Origin: a virus
Strand: one strand, 5' to 3'
IMG/VR virus record: IMGVR_UViG_3300035180_002116
Location: 1 to 37,168 of that record
DNA: 37,168 nt
The translations under genes and the position numbers were made by a program. Shown in pieces: positions 7,164-15,012 of the stretch. Every line of letters begins with the position of its first letter. The stretch's first letter is position 1. The notes beneath the pieces are model-generated. The model ran no database searches and had not been told where the DNA came from. It was given only the letters and a program-made list of their open reading frames with translations.

Positions 7164-7672
7164 GTAAGAAAACGTTATTACTTAATGCAAGTTACGAAGT
7201 CCTGTCATTTATACCTGAGCGCAAAGTCTTTAAACTATTGTTCAAGGACAAAGTTGAAGTCATTTCATCTTGGGATGATTATTTTACTTGGGGTAACGGT
7301 AAAGTAAAGCACCCTTCTATTTTGAGATTGAAGACGCACGTTCGTCGAAATTACTTCAACTCTAACTTTAGCCGTAAAGCTCTTGTTAAAAGGGATAGAA
7401 GCACTTGTCAATACTGTGGCAAAAAGCTTACCGCATCTCAAATTACAATTGATCACGTGTTGCCACGTGCCCAAGGCGGAATTACGTCATTCATTAACTG
7501 TGTAGTCTGTTGCCAAATTTGCAATAACAAAAAAGCAGATAGAACTCCAGAGCAAGCTGCCATGGTTTTATTAAAGAAACCAACTCATCCATCTTTCTCT
7601 GCCAATTATTATGTGGCAGACCCACAAGAATATTGGCACGCCGACTGGGACGATTTCTTAGGTAGTAATTAA
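7160..7672 (+). CDS. HNH endonuclease (McrA/HNH type with zinc-binding cysteines)
   Basis: The 170-residue protein matches a widespread stand-alone HNH family. The core is RDRSTCQYCGKKL (Cys83, Cys86), TIDHVLPRAQGG (Asp98-His99) and CQICNNKKADRTP (Cys118, Cys121, Asn122). The N-terminal ~65 residues (NASYEVLSFIPERKVFKLLF) are the usual lead-in of this family. It should bind zinc through the four cysteines and cleave DNA with the Asp-His pair. It is a different HNH subfamily from the gene directly before it, with which it overlaps by four bases, so two unrelated HNH types sit in tandem. No neighbour looks like a restriction partner; homing or recombination roles are possible. Confidence 0.9.
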   Translation: MSKKTLLLNASYEVLSFIPERKVFKLLFKDKVEVISSWDDYFTWGNGKVKHPSILRLKTHVRRNYFNSNFSRKALVKRDRSTCQYCGKKLTASQITIDHVLPRAQGGITSFINCVVCCQICNNKKADRTPEQAAMVLLKKPTHPSFSANYYVADPQEYWHADWDDFLGSN

Positions 7673-7673
7673 T

Positions 7674-7757
7674 GAAAATTAGTAATTTACTAATTATAGT
7701 ATAATTTTCAATTGTTATAGTGATTTTATGAGGGATAATGTGATAAATATTATCCCT
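7674..7757. repeat. Intergenic region with two inverted repeats
   Basis: The 140-base gap after the HNH gene holds nested symmetry. ATTAGTA (7678-7684) and TACTAAT (7688-7694) form a perfect 7-bp inverted repeat around three bases. GAAAATTA (7674-7681) pairs with TAATTTTC (7702-7709). Further on, AGGGATAAT (7731-7739) and ATTATCCCT (7749-7757) form a perfect 9-bp inverted repeat with a 9-base loop but only TTG after it. They could be operators, or the second could be a weak terminator of the endonuclease operon. A -10-like TACTATATAA lies downstream near 7781-7790, ahead of the gene at 7813. Confidence 0.4.
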
Positions 7758-7812
7758 TGTAATCATTCAATATTACAGAATACTATATAACCACCGATAT
7801 ATAGGATGGACC

Positions 7813-8055
7813 ATGAACAAGGTAAGCTGTAATTGCATAGTATGCGCACAAGAGTTTGACCCAGATGAAATGCAAGGCGTTGCATTATCTAAAATCAATG
7901 TGACTAACTTTAAGGTTTGTCAGGCATGTTTAGACATTTCTGATCCTGAGGGTGATTATCGCCAAGTTCGTGAAATTGTAAATTCTTATCAAAAGTTTTC
8001 TGAAGCCAAAACTCTATTTGGTGAAGTAGAAGATATTTTGAATTCAAGGATATAA
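7813..8055 (+). CDS. Small putative zinc-binding protein (80 aa)
   Basis: I recognise no family. Cysteines at 6, 8 and 11 (CNCIVC) and at 36 and 39 (CQAC) form a plausible treble-clef or zinc-ribbon site in the first 40 residues. The second half is a charged helix (YRQVREIVNSYQKFSEAK). It begins a new run of genes after the inverted-repeat gap, with GGATGG a few bases before ATG. Possible roles include a transcription or translation adaptor; this cannot be decided from sequence. Confidence 0.7.
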   Translation: MNKVSCNCIVCAQEFDPDEMQGVALSKINVTNFKVCQACLDISDPEGDYRQVREIVNSYQKFSEAKTLFGEVEDILNSRI

Positions 8056-8068
8056 TTTATATACTTAA

Positions 8069-8272
8069 ATGTTATGCCCAAGTTGTACAAAATTAGCTTC
8101 TTTAAAAGTTAATAAAACGTGCATGCAATGTCAAGGCGCAGTTTTTAATAGCATTTCAGTTTTATGCGATTTTTGCTCTAGTACTGATAAAAAATGTGCA
8201 GTTTGTCTAAAACACATTATTTCAGAAGCACAATTAAATGCAAAACGCGGCTGTAATTGTGGTCGCAAGTAA
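8069..8272 (+). CDS. Cysteine-rich mini-protein (67 aa)
   Basis: Ten cysteines in 67 residues form five close pairs: Cys3/6, 18/21, 33/36, 43/46 and 62/64. This is enough for two zinc sites and leaves a CNC tail. The rest is short and weakly hydrophobic with no signal peptide, so a cytoplasmic zinc-knuckle protein is likely. It follows the other small zinc protein by 13 bases and precedes the deformylase gene by 17. No strong ribosome site is visible before ATG 8069. The function is unknown. Confidence 0.65.
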   Translation: MLCPSCTKLASLKVNKTCMQCQGAVFNSISVLCDFCSSTDKKCAVCLKHIISEAQLNAKRGCNCGRK

Positions 8273-8289
8273 GTTATATTAGGTAAGCA

Positions 8290-8823
8290 ATGATTATTAT
8301 TAATGATGATGCGGCTTTACGAGTAAAGTGTGAAGATGTTTTACCCAACGAAGTTGGCGAATTAATTCGTGTTTTAGAGATCGAATTAGATTATGCCAAC
8401 CAATTGGGTAAAGGTGGAATTGGTTTAGCCGCTCCACAAATTGGTATTGCTAAAAATATCGCTATTGTCAGACTGGGAAGTAAAGGCAATGATATTAATT
8501 TAGTTAATTGCAAATTAAATAAAGGATATGACCCAGCCCCATTTAAAAGTGAGGGCTGTTTATCTTTTCCTGGTAGAGTTGAAGATACTATAAGATATCA
8601 AGAAATACATGTCACAAATAATTTGGTATATCCTAATGATTTTATTGCAACTGGATTAATTGCTGTTGTTTGTCAGCATGAACTTGATCATCTTAATTCT
8701 ACTTTATTTATGGATCGTAAAGAGCCTAAAATAGAGACAGTGATCAATAAAAGAAAAATTGGCCCAAATGATCCGTGCATTTGTGGATCAGGCAAAAAAT
8801 ATAAAAAGTGCTGTAGGACATAA
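8290..8823 (+). CDS. def: Peptide deformylase with C-terminal SEC-C zinc motif
   Basis: The protein removes the formyl group from the N-terminal Met of new polypeptides. All three deformylase motifs are present: GIGLAAPQIG (43-52), EGCLSFPG (88-95, metal ligand Cys90) and QHELDHL (129-135, His130, Glu131, His134). The catalytic domain ends near 145. A SEC-C motif then follows at about 157-175, PNDPCICGSGKKYKKCC, with Cys163, Cys165, Cys174 and Cys175. SEC-C is best known from the SecA tail and some methionine aminopeptidases, where it helps docking on ribosomes or partner proteins. Phage deformylases are known from marine phages; I recall most as lacking this tail. It fits with the phage bS21 and trigger factor as an enzyme working at the ribosome exit. 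Confidence 0.96.
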   Translation: MIIINDDAALRVKCEDVLPNEVGELIRVLEIELDYANQLGKGGIGLAAPQIGIAKNIAIVRLGSKGNDINLVNCKLNKGYDPAPFKSEGCLSFPGRVEDTIRYQEIHVTNNLVYPNDFIATGLIAVVCQHELDHLNSTLFMDRKEPKIETVINKRKIGPNDPCICGSGKKYKKCCRT

Positions 8824-8832
8824 AGAGGAACA

Positions 8833-9027
8833 ATGGACAAAAAAGATTCTCAAGAAATTACCGATACTATGTTGATAGCTGATGCGCTTTTACAAATAAA
8901 AGCGTTAAGTAATCTTTTAATTTCTAAAGGATTATTGTCAAAAGAAGAATTAGAGAAAGAAGTGGGCGTTTTAACCAAACAAATCATGGACTCTTTATTA
9001 CAAAAAGCTAATATAACGATTCAATAA
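8833..9027 (+). CDS. Hypothetical small helical protein (64 aa)
   Basis: The protein is a predicted pair of helices (MLIADALLQIKALSNLLISK, then LSKEELEKEVGVLTKQIMDS) with no recognised domain. The pattern of a helix, GLLSKEEL and a second helix is common in small phage proteins and may form a dimer. GAGGAA lies seven bases before ATG, and the gene begins nine bases after deformylase and ends one base before the thioredoxin-like gene, so co-expression is likely. Confidence 0.7.
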   Translation: MDKKDSQEITDTMLIADALLQIKALSNLLISKGLLSKEELEKEVGVLTKQIMDSLLQKANITIQ

Positions 9028-9028
9028 T

Positions 9029-9340
9029 ATGAAGTTTTTAACAACAGAGCAGGATTTGAATTTTGATTCTGCCAATCAAGCATTATATTTCTATTCTTCT
9101 TGGATGCCTTATCATAAGAAAATGATGATAATGATTTCAAAAATAGAAGAAAAATATAAAGATATTCAATTTTTTGGAATTGATGTTGATCATTTGCCCG
9201 GAATGTGTAAAAGATTTAATATAGAGTCTATTCCTACTGTTATAATTATGATTGAAAATGGTAAAGAATATAAGAGAATTAATGGTTTGGTGTTAACTAG
9301 TGCTTTTAAGAGTGCTTTTGCTGATATATATAATTCTTGA
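9029..9340 (+). CDS. Thioredoxin-fold protein lacking the redox cysteines
   Basis: The 103-residue protein has the thioredoxin layout: strand ALYFYSSW, helix, strand IQFFGIDVD, then FNIESIPTVIIM with the conserved cis-proline (Pro69) and a final GKEYKRINGL strand pair. Where thioredoxin has Trp-Cys-Gly-Pro-Cys, this has Trp25-Met-Pro-Tyr-His29, so neither redox cysteine is present; the only Cys is Cys60. It therefore cannot act as a dithiol reductase. A structural role is more likely, for instance as a polymerase processivity factor (as host thioredoxin is for T7) or a protein-binding subunit. It is separated from the gene before it by one base. Confidence 0.78.
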   Translation: MKFLTTEQDLNFDSANQALYFYSSWMPYHKKMMIMISKIEEKYKDIQFFGIDVDHLPGMCKRFNIESIPTVIIMIENGKEYKRINGLVLTSAFKSAFADIYNS

Positions 9341-9360
9341 ATCGTTCGAAGGAGAAACTA

Positions 9361-9708
9361 ATGACTAAGAAGAAAACTGTTAAAGATCCAACATTAGTGC
9401 AACAGGCTGTCGTTAAGCAGCAAGAATTAGATAGCAAAAATGTTAATCTAATGGAAGGCACAGTGGCTGGTGAAATTTGGAATGAGATTAAAGACAAGAA
9501 AATTGAAATGTTTGCCTTACCTGATCAGTTTGTTTGCATGCATTGTCATCCAGTTGTAATTGAGCCATCTAAACTTTATTTACTAACTAATTCGAGCGCA
9601 GTCCTTCCATCTTTAGAAACTGCTATTGGTAGTGGTTATTTAGTGGAAAAACTTGATAAATTTGTGGCCGTTTCAAAAGTTGCGGTTCCATTAACAAAAA
9701 GATTTTGA
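9361..9708 (+). CDS. Hypothetical protein (115 aa)
   Basis: ATG 9361 is chosen because GAAGGAG lies seven bases upstream; an in-frame TTG at 9337 is less likely. I recognise no family. The first ~50 residues are a charged helix, and the middle contains FVCMHCHPVVIEP, a CxxCH pattern that could bind metal but is isolated. The remainder is mixed alpha/beta (SKLYLLTN, GYLVEKLDKFVAVS). It is followed six bases later by another unknown gene. Confidence 0.72.
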   Translation: MTKKKTVKDPTLVQQAVVKQQELDSKNVNLMEGTVAGEIWNEIKDKKIEMFALPDQFVCMHCHPVVIEPSKLYLLTNSSAVLPSLETAIGSGYLVEKLDKFVAVSKVAVPLTKRF

Positions 9709-9714
9709 GGTCAT

Positions 9715-10230
9715 ATGCCATTTGATGAAGAAGACGATGACAATAATCCATCTATTCAGTCTAAAAAAGTTGGTCTCAAAAATGTTAGTAGTCAAAAATC
9801 TATTTTTGATAACATTCCTAAAAAACCAACTCAAGAAGATCTTGATAATAGGGTAAAGAAAGTTCAGGCCCGAGCCTCTCAATATAAAGCGAAAGCTGCG
9901 GATTTAGCCTCTCAATTTAATAAGGCTATGGTTGATAAAACTTTGCCACAAAATAAAAACTTGTTTCAACAAGAGTTGGAAAAAGATTTATTGGGCCAAA
10001 TGATACAATTGGCGATAGAAATAAATAATGATCCAAATGAAAAAGAAGGCATGGGTTCTCTTAGCTGGATTACGCTATTGTTAAAAACTACTTTTTCACA
10101 AAGAGATAAAATTAATAAACTAGAATATGCAGTCTCACAATTAGAAAAAAAATCTGATCCCGCCGTTATAACGGAGTTAGTATCAAAAGAAATTTATAAC
10201 GCACTTGACAACAAGAAGAAAAGTGAGTAA
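9715..10230 (+). CDS. Hypothetical protein with acidic N-terminus and coiled coil (171 aa)
   Basis: No family is recognised. The N-terminus is strongly acidic (DEEDDDNN) and a Lys/Pro-rich linker follows. Residues ~38-70 form a Lys/Ala helix, the middle is a hydrophobic helical domain (DLLGQMIQLAIEIN, LSWITLLLKTTF), and the C-terminus is a coiled-coil-like helix (INKLEYAVSQLEKK). GAGGTCAT precedes ATG. It lies immediately upstream of the primase, SbcD and SbcC genes, so a replication accessory role is possible but unproved. Confidence 0.72.
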   Translation: MPFDEEDDDNNPSIQSKKVGLKNVSSQKSIFDNIPKKPTQEDLDNRVKKVQARASQYKAKAADLASQFNKAMVDKTLPQNKNLFQQELEKDLLGQMIQLAIEINNDPNEKEGMGSLSWITLLLKTTFSQRDKINKLEYAVSQLEKKSDPAVITELVSKEIYNALDNKKKSE

Positions 10231-10236
10231 ATTGAT

Positions 10237-10416
10237 ATGATTACTAAAGAAATCTTATTGTCTCTAATTTCTGAGGAAAAGGATAACTTTAGCAAGTATT
10301 CTCAACTATGCGCAAATTACCAAATACAACCGGATTCGATGGCTATGGCGAGACATCTTGGGAAGCTGGAGGTTCTTCAGAAACTTCTTCAAGAAAAGTT
10401 TACTATCAAGACTTAA
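10237..10416 (+). CDS. Possible small helical protein overlapping the primase gene (59 aa)
   Basis: ATG 10237, six bases after the previous stop, opens a frame to TAA 10414-10416. It overlaps the first 109 bases of the CHC2 primase gene in another frame. The product is an amphipathic, protein-like sequence (LLSLISEEKDNFSKYSQL, MARHLGKLEVLQKLLQEKF). Without it there would be a 77-base gap in an otherwise tightly packed operon. On the other hand, the ribosome site is weak and long same-strand overlaps are uncommon. The family is unknown. Confidence 0.45.
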   Translation: MITKEILLSLISEEKDNFSKYSQLCANYQIQPDSMAMARHLGKLEVLQKLLQEKFTIKT

Positions 10417-10970
10417 TTCGCAAAGCTAATACGGTTCCTTTAACTCGTATTTTTAAGTATTATAATCTACGTATCAATGAAGCAAATAGGGTGGCTACTT
10501 GTCCCTTTAAATCCCATAAGGGTGGACGAGAAAGTTCACCCTCTTTTAATTATTATCACTACACTAATAGTTTTCGATGTTTTGGTTGTAGCATAGGTGG
10601 CGAGTATGCGCACGCATGTGAGTTTATGGCCTCAATGGAGGGCATTACCACGGCAAAAGCAGCTCATCAAATTTTGGATCTATTCAAGGATGATATAGAC
10701 TATGGTAGCGATGATGGAAGCGGCGATAATTATTCATATTCTGAATCACTAGAAATTATGGTAGAGTTTTCAAATATTGTTCGTGAATTTCGACAAACAT
10801 ATCTAGATGAAAAGTCACAGCAATTTATAGAAGAAACTTGCCGTTCATATGATGAAGTGTATGCTGCACACACTGTTAAACCTAAGAAAATCAATAATGA
10901 AGCATTACGGCGCATTGTAGATTTGATTAAAAACAAGATTGCGAATTACAAGTTATGTCTTACGCTATAA
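10308..10970 (+). CDS. CHC2 zinc-finger primase subunit (zinc-binding piece of a split DnaG)
   Basis: Residues ~35-125 match the DnaG zinc-binding domain. Cys65, His70, Cys91 and Cys94 fill the C-H-C-C ligand pattern in CPFKSHKGG and FRCFGCSIGG, with the usual SPSF segment between them. This domain recognises template sites and regulates primer synthesis. The protein stops after ~220 residues and has no TOPRIM catalytic domain; its likely partner is the TOPRIM protein at 32450-33247. The N-terminal 30 residues are Gly/Ser-rich and overlap a small frame upstream. No other Met exists before residue 107, so ATG 10308 is the only sensible start. Its end overlaps the SbcD gene by 16 bases. Confidence 0.88.
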   Translation: MRKLPNTTGFDGYGETSWEAGGSSETSSRKVYYQDLIRKANTVPLTRIFKYYNLRINEANRVATCPFKSHKGGRESSPSFNYYHYTNSFRCFGCSIGGEYAHACEFMASMEGITTAKAAHQILDLFKDDIDYGSDDGSGDNYSYSESLEIMVEFSNIVREFRQTYLDEKSQQFIEETCRSYDEVYAAHTVKPKKINNEALRRIVDLIKNKIANYKLCLTL

Positions 10971-12157
10971 TACTTGGAGACGTACATTTAGGTAAAGGAA
11001 TTAATATCGGTAAAGCTGGCATTGGTTCTAATCTGAATAGTAGAATTGCAGATCAACTCAATCTTTTAGATTGGACACTAGAACGTGCAGTAGATCATGG
11101 TGCAGACAATATTATTATTACAGGTGATGTTTTCGAAGAACCAAAACCTCATCCCTCCATAATTACAATGTTCATCGCTTGGCTTAAAAAATGTCAAGCT
11201 TACAATGTTCATGTTCATATCATTTTAGGTAATCATGATATGTTAAGAAGTGGAATGGTTTTTACATCCTCATTAGATATCATTAGTGAGATGGATTTAG
11301 ATAGTGTCAGTGTTTATAAACATATAAATACGATTATGATTGGATCATCAGCTTTTACGCTAGTTCCATTTCGTGACAGAAAATCATTTAGTACTGACTC
11401 CAATGCCGCTGGAGTCAAATTATTGCACGACTCATTGGTATATGAGTTAGCCGGAATACCTGTCACTTACAAGAAAATTGTGATTGGACATTTAGCTATA
11501 GAAAATTCTATACCGATAGGCGATGAATTTGACGATATGGCCAATGAATTATTTTGTCCAGTATCTATGTTCACTGGATATGATTATGTGTGGATGGGAC
11601 ACGTACATAAGCCTCAAGTGATGCATAAGAAGAATCCTTACGTTGCTCATATAGGTAGTATGGATATCTCTAATTTTGGAGAAACCGATCACAAAAAACA
11701 CATTGTTATTATCAACTGTGATTCAGACTCTGATACATTTATTACCGAGTATTTACCAACTCGTCCATTAAGAAAATTGGCACTTAGTATTCCTAAAGAT
11801 ATAGTAGATACTACAGCCTATATAATTGAAGAGATTAAGAAGGAAAAAATAGATTTTTCTAGGTCCATCGTTAGAGTGGAGATATCTTTATCTGATCCTG
11901 ATTTGAAATCTGTTAATAAATCCAGTGTAGAAAAATTTTTAACTGAACATGGAGCCTTCAATATTACAGGTATATCTGAGTCTAAAAAAATAGCCCTTGT
12001 AAAAAGGGATACAAATAACACTATTGATACTAAAATGGATGTTACATCTGCCATTAAAACTTATGGGCAGACATACGTACTTGCGCCTGAACGCGATTCT
12101 TTCATTGAATTAGCAATGGAAATTGTAAATATTCACAAAGCTGAGGCCAAAGAATGA
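10955..12157 (+). CDS. sbcD: SbcD/Mre11-like nuclease subunit (T4 gp47-type)
   Basis: The 400-residue protein is a calcineurin-type metallophosphoesterase. Motifs in order are LGDVHLGK (Asp9, His11), IITGDVFEE (Asp58), LGNHD (Asn93, His94, Asp95), IGHLAIEN and WMGHVHKPQ. With the SbcC subunit it resects DNA ends and opens hairpins, feeding recombination-dependent replication in T4-like phages. It overlaps the primase gene by 16 bases and the SbcC gene by four (ATGA), consistent with stoichiometric co-translation. The C-terminal ~130 residues are the capping or partner-binding region and are less conserved. Confidence 0.95.
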   Translation: MSYAIILGDVHLGKGINIGKAGIGSNLNSRIADQLNLLDWTLERAVDHGADNIIITGDVFEEPKPHPSIITMFIAWLKKCQAYNVHVHIILGNHDMLRSGMVFTSSLDIISEMDLDSVSVYKHINTIMIGSSAFTLVPFRDRKSFSTDSNAAGVKLLHDSLVYELAGIPVTYKKIVIGHLAIENSIPIGDEFDDMANELFCPVSMFTGYDYVWMGHVHKPQVMHKKNPYVAHIGSMDISNFGETDHKKHIVIINCDSDSDTFITEYLPTRPLRKLALSIPKDIVDTTAYIIEEIKKEKIDFSRSIVRVEISLSDPDLKSVNKSSVEKFLTEHGAFNITGISESKKIALVKRDTNNTIDTKMDVTSAIKTYGQTYVLAPERDSFIELAMEIVNIHKAEAKE

Positions 12158-14385
12158 AGCCAGTCAGATTATATATTGAAAACTTTATTTGCTATGAACG
12201 AGCTTTTATTGATTTTACACAATTTAGTGTAGCTCAAATTATTGGTAAAAAAGAAAATAATGATATGGTTTCGAATGGTGTTGGTAAAACAACTATATTC
12301 AAAGCTATTGAATATGTATTATTTAATCAGTCAGATAGCCCTCTAGAAAGATTAGTTAGAGACGATACAACTTCTTGTCAAGTAGTATTTGATTTTCTGA
12401 TTGGAGATCAAGAATATCGTTTAACTCGGTCCAGAACTAAGAAAGGTAGTACTGATCTTACTTTATTACAAAGAAATAGTCAATCAGGTTCTACAGAAGA
12501 AGTGTATCACTCTATTGTAAATAATATAGAGGTGCCTCTTTTGAACAAATCTGTTACTGATCTATATTGGAAAGATTTATCTGGTAGTCGTGCCGGTGAC
12601 ACAGAAAAAGATTTGGCTAAACTAATAAAAATTAATGCTAAATCATTTCGTAGCACTGTACATTTCATGCAAAATGATTTCACTGGTTTACCTACAGCTA
12701 CACCAGAAAAACGCAAAGGTATTCTAAAAGAAGCTCTTAATTTAGCCATCTATTCTAAATTAGAGAAAATTGCTAAAGATAAGGCAAATTCTTTATCGAA
12801 AGAAATAGACAGAAATAAAACACTATTAGAAAATTTGGGAGATCCTTCTCAAGATTTAACGTCACTTCTATCTCAAATATCTTTGATAGATCAAACTCTT
12901 ATTGAAAAAAATGATACACTTTCATCATTAAATAGTGAATTACTATTACAAAATGACAAAATAAATGAATTGACTAATGAACATAAAAACTTAGAAAGTA
13001 AATTTGCAAATCTTCTTTCTCAAGAAAAAACAGTTTTATCTGAAAAGAATAGATTAGAAATTTCTGTTAAAGAATATCAATCTAAAAAAGCTAATACTAC
13101 TAAAGCGGCCAAAGATTTAGTAGAAGAAATAAAGGCCCTTAAAATAGAGCAAGTTAAATTGGTAGAAGAGGATTATTCTCAAATAGATATTCTCAATGAA
13201 AAAATTTCCTCATTAAAAGAAGAGATTACTCAAAATAATTTAAACATCAAATCAAGTATGGAAGAATATGAGGATTTAAAAATACCTTTACCAAGCGGTA
13301 GTGTATGTAAAAATTGTAGAAAACCTATGTCTAATAAAGACAGAGAAAATCATCAATCTCATATTTCAAAAGAAATGGTTGAACATCAAGAAACTATTAA
13401 AAAATGTAAAGAAGCTATTGTTATTTTAAATAAAAAGATTTTTCAGTATCAATTAAATGTCAATAGTTTGAATCTTGCCAAGCAACAACTTGAAGGTATC
13501 AATACCAAAATTTCTGCTAAAAATAAAGAAATACAGGATAAAAAAGCCCTTCATGAAGAATATGTTGCGCTTTTAACCAAATTTACTAATGAGCTTGAAG
13601 CCAAAAAAATAGAGTTAGAAATTATTACTAAAAAATTAGCCAACTCATCCATTGATGAAGCCAAAGAACTTCAGTCTAAAATTGAAAAAGAAAAACAAAA
13701 TACTGCTTCTATAATGACTAAAGTAAATTCTATTAATAAAGAAATAACTCATTACAACAGTAATAAAGCTGTACTACAACATACTATTGATCAGAAAAAT
13801 AAAGATAAGGATAAGTTTGCTGAATTAAAAAAATCTTTATTAGAATATGAATCTAAATTCAGTATGTATCCCTCTGTATTACAAGCTTTTTCATCTACTG
13901 GTATACCCAATTTAATTATACAAAATGTATTAGATGATTTGCAAGTTGAAGCCAATAATTTACTATCTCAATTAAAGCCTGGTATTCAATTGTCATTTTT
14001 TGTAGAAAAAACTGTTGAAAAGACTGGTGACCAAGCAGATACTCTAGATATCAACTATCAAATCAATGGTAAAGATAGATATTACGAGCAGCTTTCAGGT
14101 GCTCAAAAATTAGCGGTAACTTTTAGTTTGAAACTTGGATTATCATTCTTATTACAAAAAATGATAGGCACAGATATTAAATTATTGTTATTAGATGAAA
14201 TAGATCAAGCCTTAGATAAAGCAAGCGTGGATTCATTTGCAGACATTGTAAAATTCTTTCAAAAAGATTTTACAATTCTAATTATTACTCATAACGACAG
14301 ATTAAAAGATAAATTTTCACATGCTATATTGGTGGAACAAGATATCAATATGGTATCTAAAGCAAGAGTAGTATCTTCTTGGTAA
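12154..14385 (+). CDS. sbcC: SbcC/Rad50-like ATPase subunit (T4 gp46-type)
   Basis: The 743-residue protein has the ABC/SMC layout. The N-terminal Walker A (SNGVGKTT, 40-47) is followed by a long coiled coil broken by the zinc hook CKNC (Cys385, Cys388). A second coil leads to the signature YEQLSGAQKLAV and Walker B LLLLDEID with Asp681-Glu682. ATP-driven head closure positions DNA for the SbcD nuclease, and the hook dimerises two complexes. It is shorter than E. coli SbcC (about 1050) but a normal size for phage gp46-type proteins. AAGGAGCGTA follows directly, serving the next gene. Confidence 0.96.
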   Translation: MKPVRLYIENFICYERAFIDFTQFSVAQIIGKKENNDMVSNGVGKTTIFKAIEYVLFNQSDSPLERLVRDDTTSCQVVFDFLIGDQEYRLTRSRTKKGSTDLTLLQRNSQSGSTEEVYHSIVNNIEVPLLNKSVTDLYWKDLSGSRAGDTEKDLAKLIKINAKSFRSTVHFMQNDFTGLPTATPEKRKGILKEALNLAIYSKLEKIAKDKANSLSKEIDRNKTLLENLGDPSQDLTSLLSQISLIDQTLIEKNDTLSSLNSELLLQNDKINELTNEHKNLESKFANLLSQEKTVLSEKNRLEISVKEYQSKKANTTKAAKDLVEEIKALKIEQVKLVEEDYSQIDILNEKISSLKEEITQNNLNIKSSMEEYEDLKIPLPSGSVCKNCRKPMSNKDRENHQSHISKEMVEHQETIKKCKEAIVILNKKIFQYQLNVNSLNLAKQQLEGINTKISAKNKEIQDKKALHEEYVALLTKFTNELEAKKIELEIITKKLANSSIDEAKELQSKIEKEKQNTASIMTKVNSINKEITHYNSNKAVLQHTIDQKNKDKDKFAELKKSLLEYESKFSMYPSVLQAFSSTGIPNLIIQNVLDDLQVEANNLLSQLKPGIQLSFFVEKTVEKTGDQADTLDINYQINGKDRYYEQLSGAQKLAVTFSLKLGLSFLLQKMIGTDIKLLLLDEIDQALDKASVDSFADIVKFFQKDFTILIITHNDRLKDKFSHAILVEQDINMVSKARVVSSW

Positions 14386-14394
14386 GGAGCGTAA

Positions 14395-14985
14395 ATGTAT
14401 AAAATTGCAATTACAGGTAAGGCTAATACTGGTAAAAATACGCTTAGTAAAATGTTGGTTAAGCAACTAAGGGAAAAAGAAAAAACAGAAAGTTTTACCA
14501 GCGTTAAATATATGGCCTTCGCAGATCCTATCAAAGAAATGATACAAATAATGTTTCCAGATTTGCCTCGCAAATTTTTATATGGTTCCTCTAAATATCG
14601 TAATGAGTTTATACCTGGAACAAATAAAGACGGCCACCCATTAACTGTAAGACAGTTGTTAATTGATCTTGGCACGGGAGTTGGTAGAGGTTATAAAGAA
14701 AATATATGGTTAGATAATTTTGATAATAGATTTAGTAAAATAAATAGCAAAATTGTTGTAGTAACTGATGTTAGATTTCGTAACGAATTTGATCACCTAA
14801 AGAAAAAAGATTTCTACCAAATAAGATTATATAGAGAAACAGACAAGCCGGGAATAAATCATGTATCTGAAACAAATCAGAATTCTATTTCAGATACAGA
14901 GTATGATTATGTTATCCATAATAATGGTACACTCGCAGAGCTGAAAAAAGAAGTTTTTAACATTGTTTCTCGGCTTAAGCCATAA
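14395..14985 (+). CDS. Deoxynucleoside monophosphate kinase (T4 gp1-like)
   Basis: The protein (196 residues) converts dNMPs to dNDPs for phage DNA synthesis. The P-loop reads GKANTGKNT (8-16). AFADPIKEMI, the RQLLIDLGT segment and VVTDVRFRNE are characteristic of the phage dNMP kinase family, and TEYDYVIHNNGTL near the end is the common nucleotide-kinase closing pattern. AAGGAGCGTAA precedes ATG. It follows SbcC by nine bases, as part of the replication operon. Confidence 0.92.
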   Translation: MYKIAITGKANTGKNTLSKMLVKQLREKEKTESFTSVKYMAFADPIKEMIQIMFPDLPRKFLYGSSKYRNEFIPGTNKDGHPLTVRQLLIDLGTGVGRGYKENIWLDNFDNRFSKINSKIVVVTDVRFRNEFDHLKKKDFYQIRLYRETDKPGINHVSETNQNSISDTEYDYVIHNNGTLAELKKEVFNIVSRLKP

Positions 14986-15012
14986 GTAAGCATATTTCGG
15001 TATAAGTTTAAG

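Noticed and set aside
14289-14675. Open frame of 128 codons on the - strand
   Set aside because: It crosses the SbcC/dNMP kinase junction in antisense, where both sense genes have clear families and a good ribosome site.
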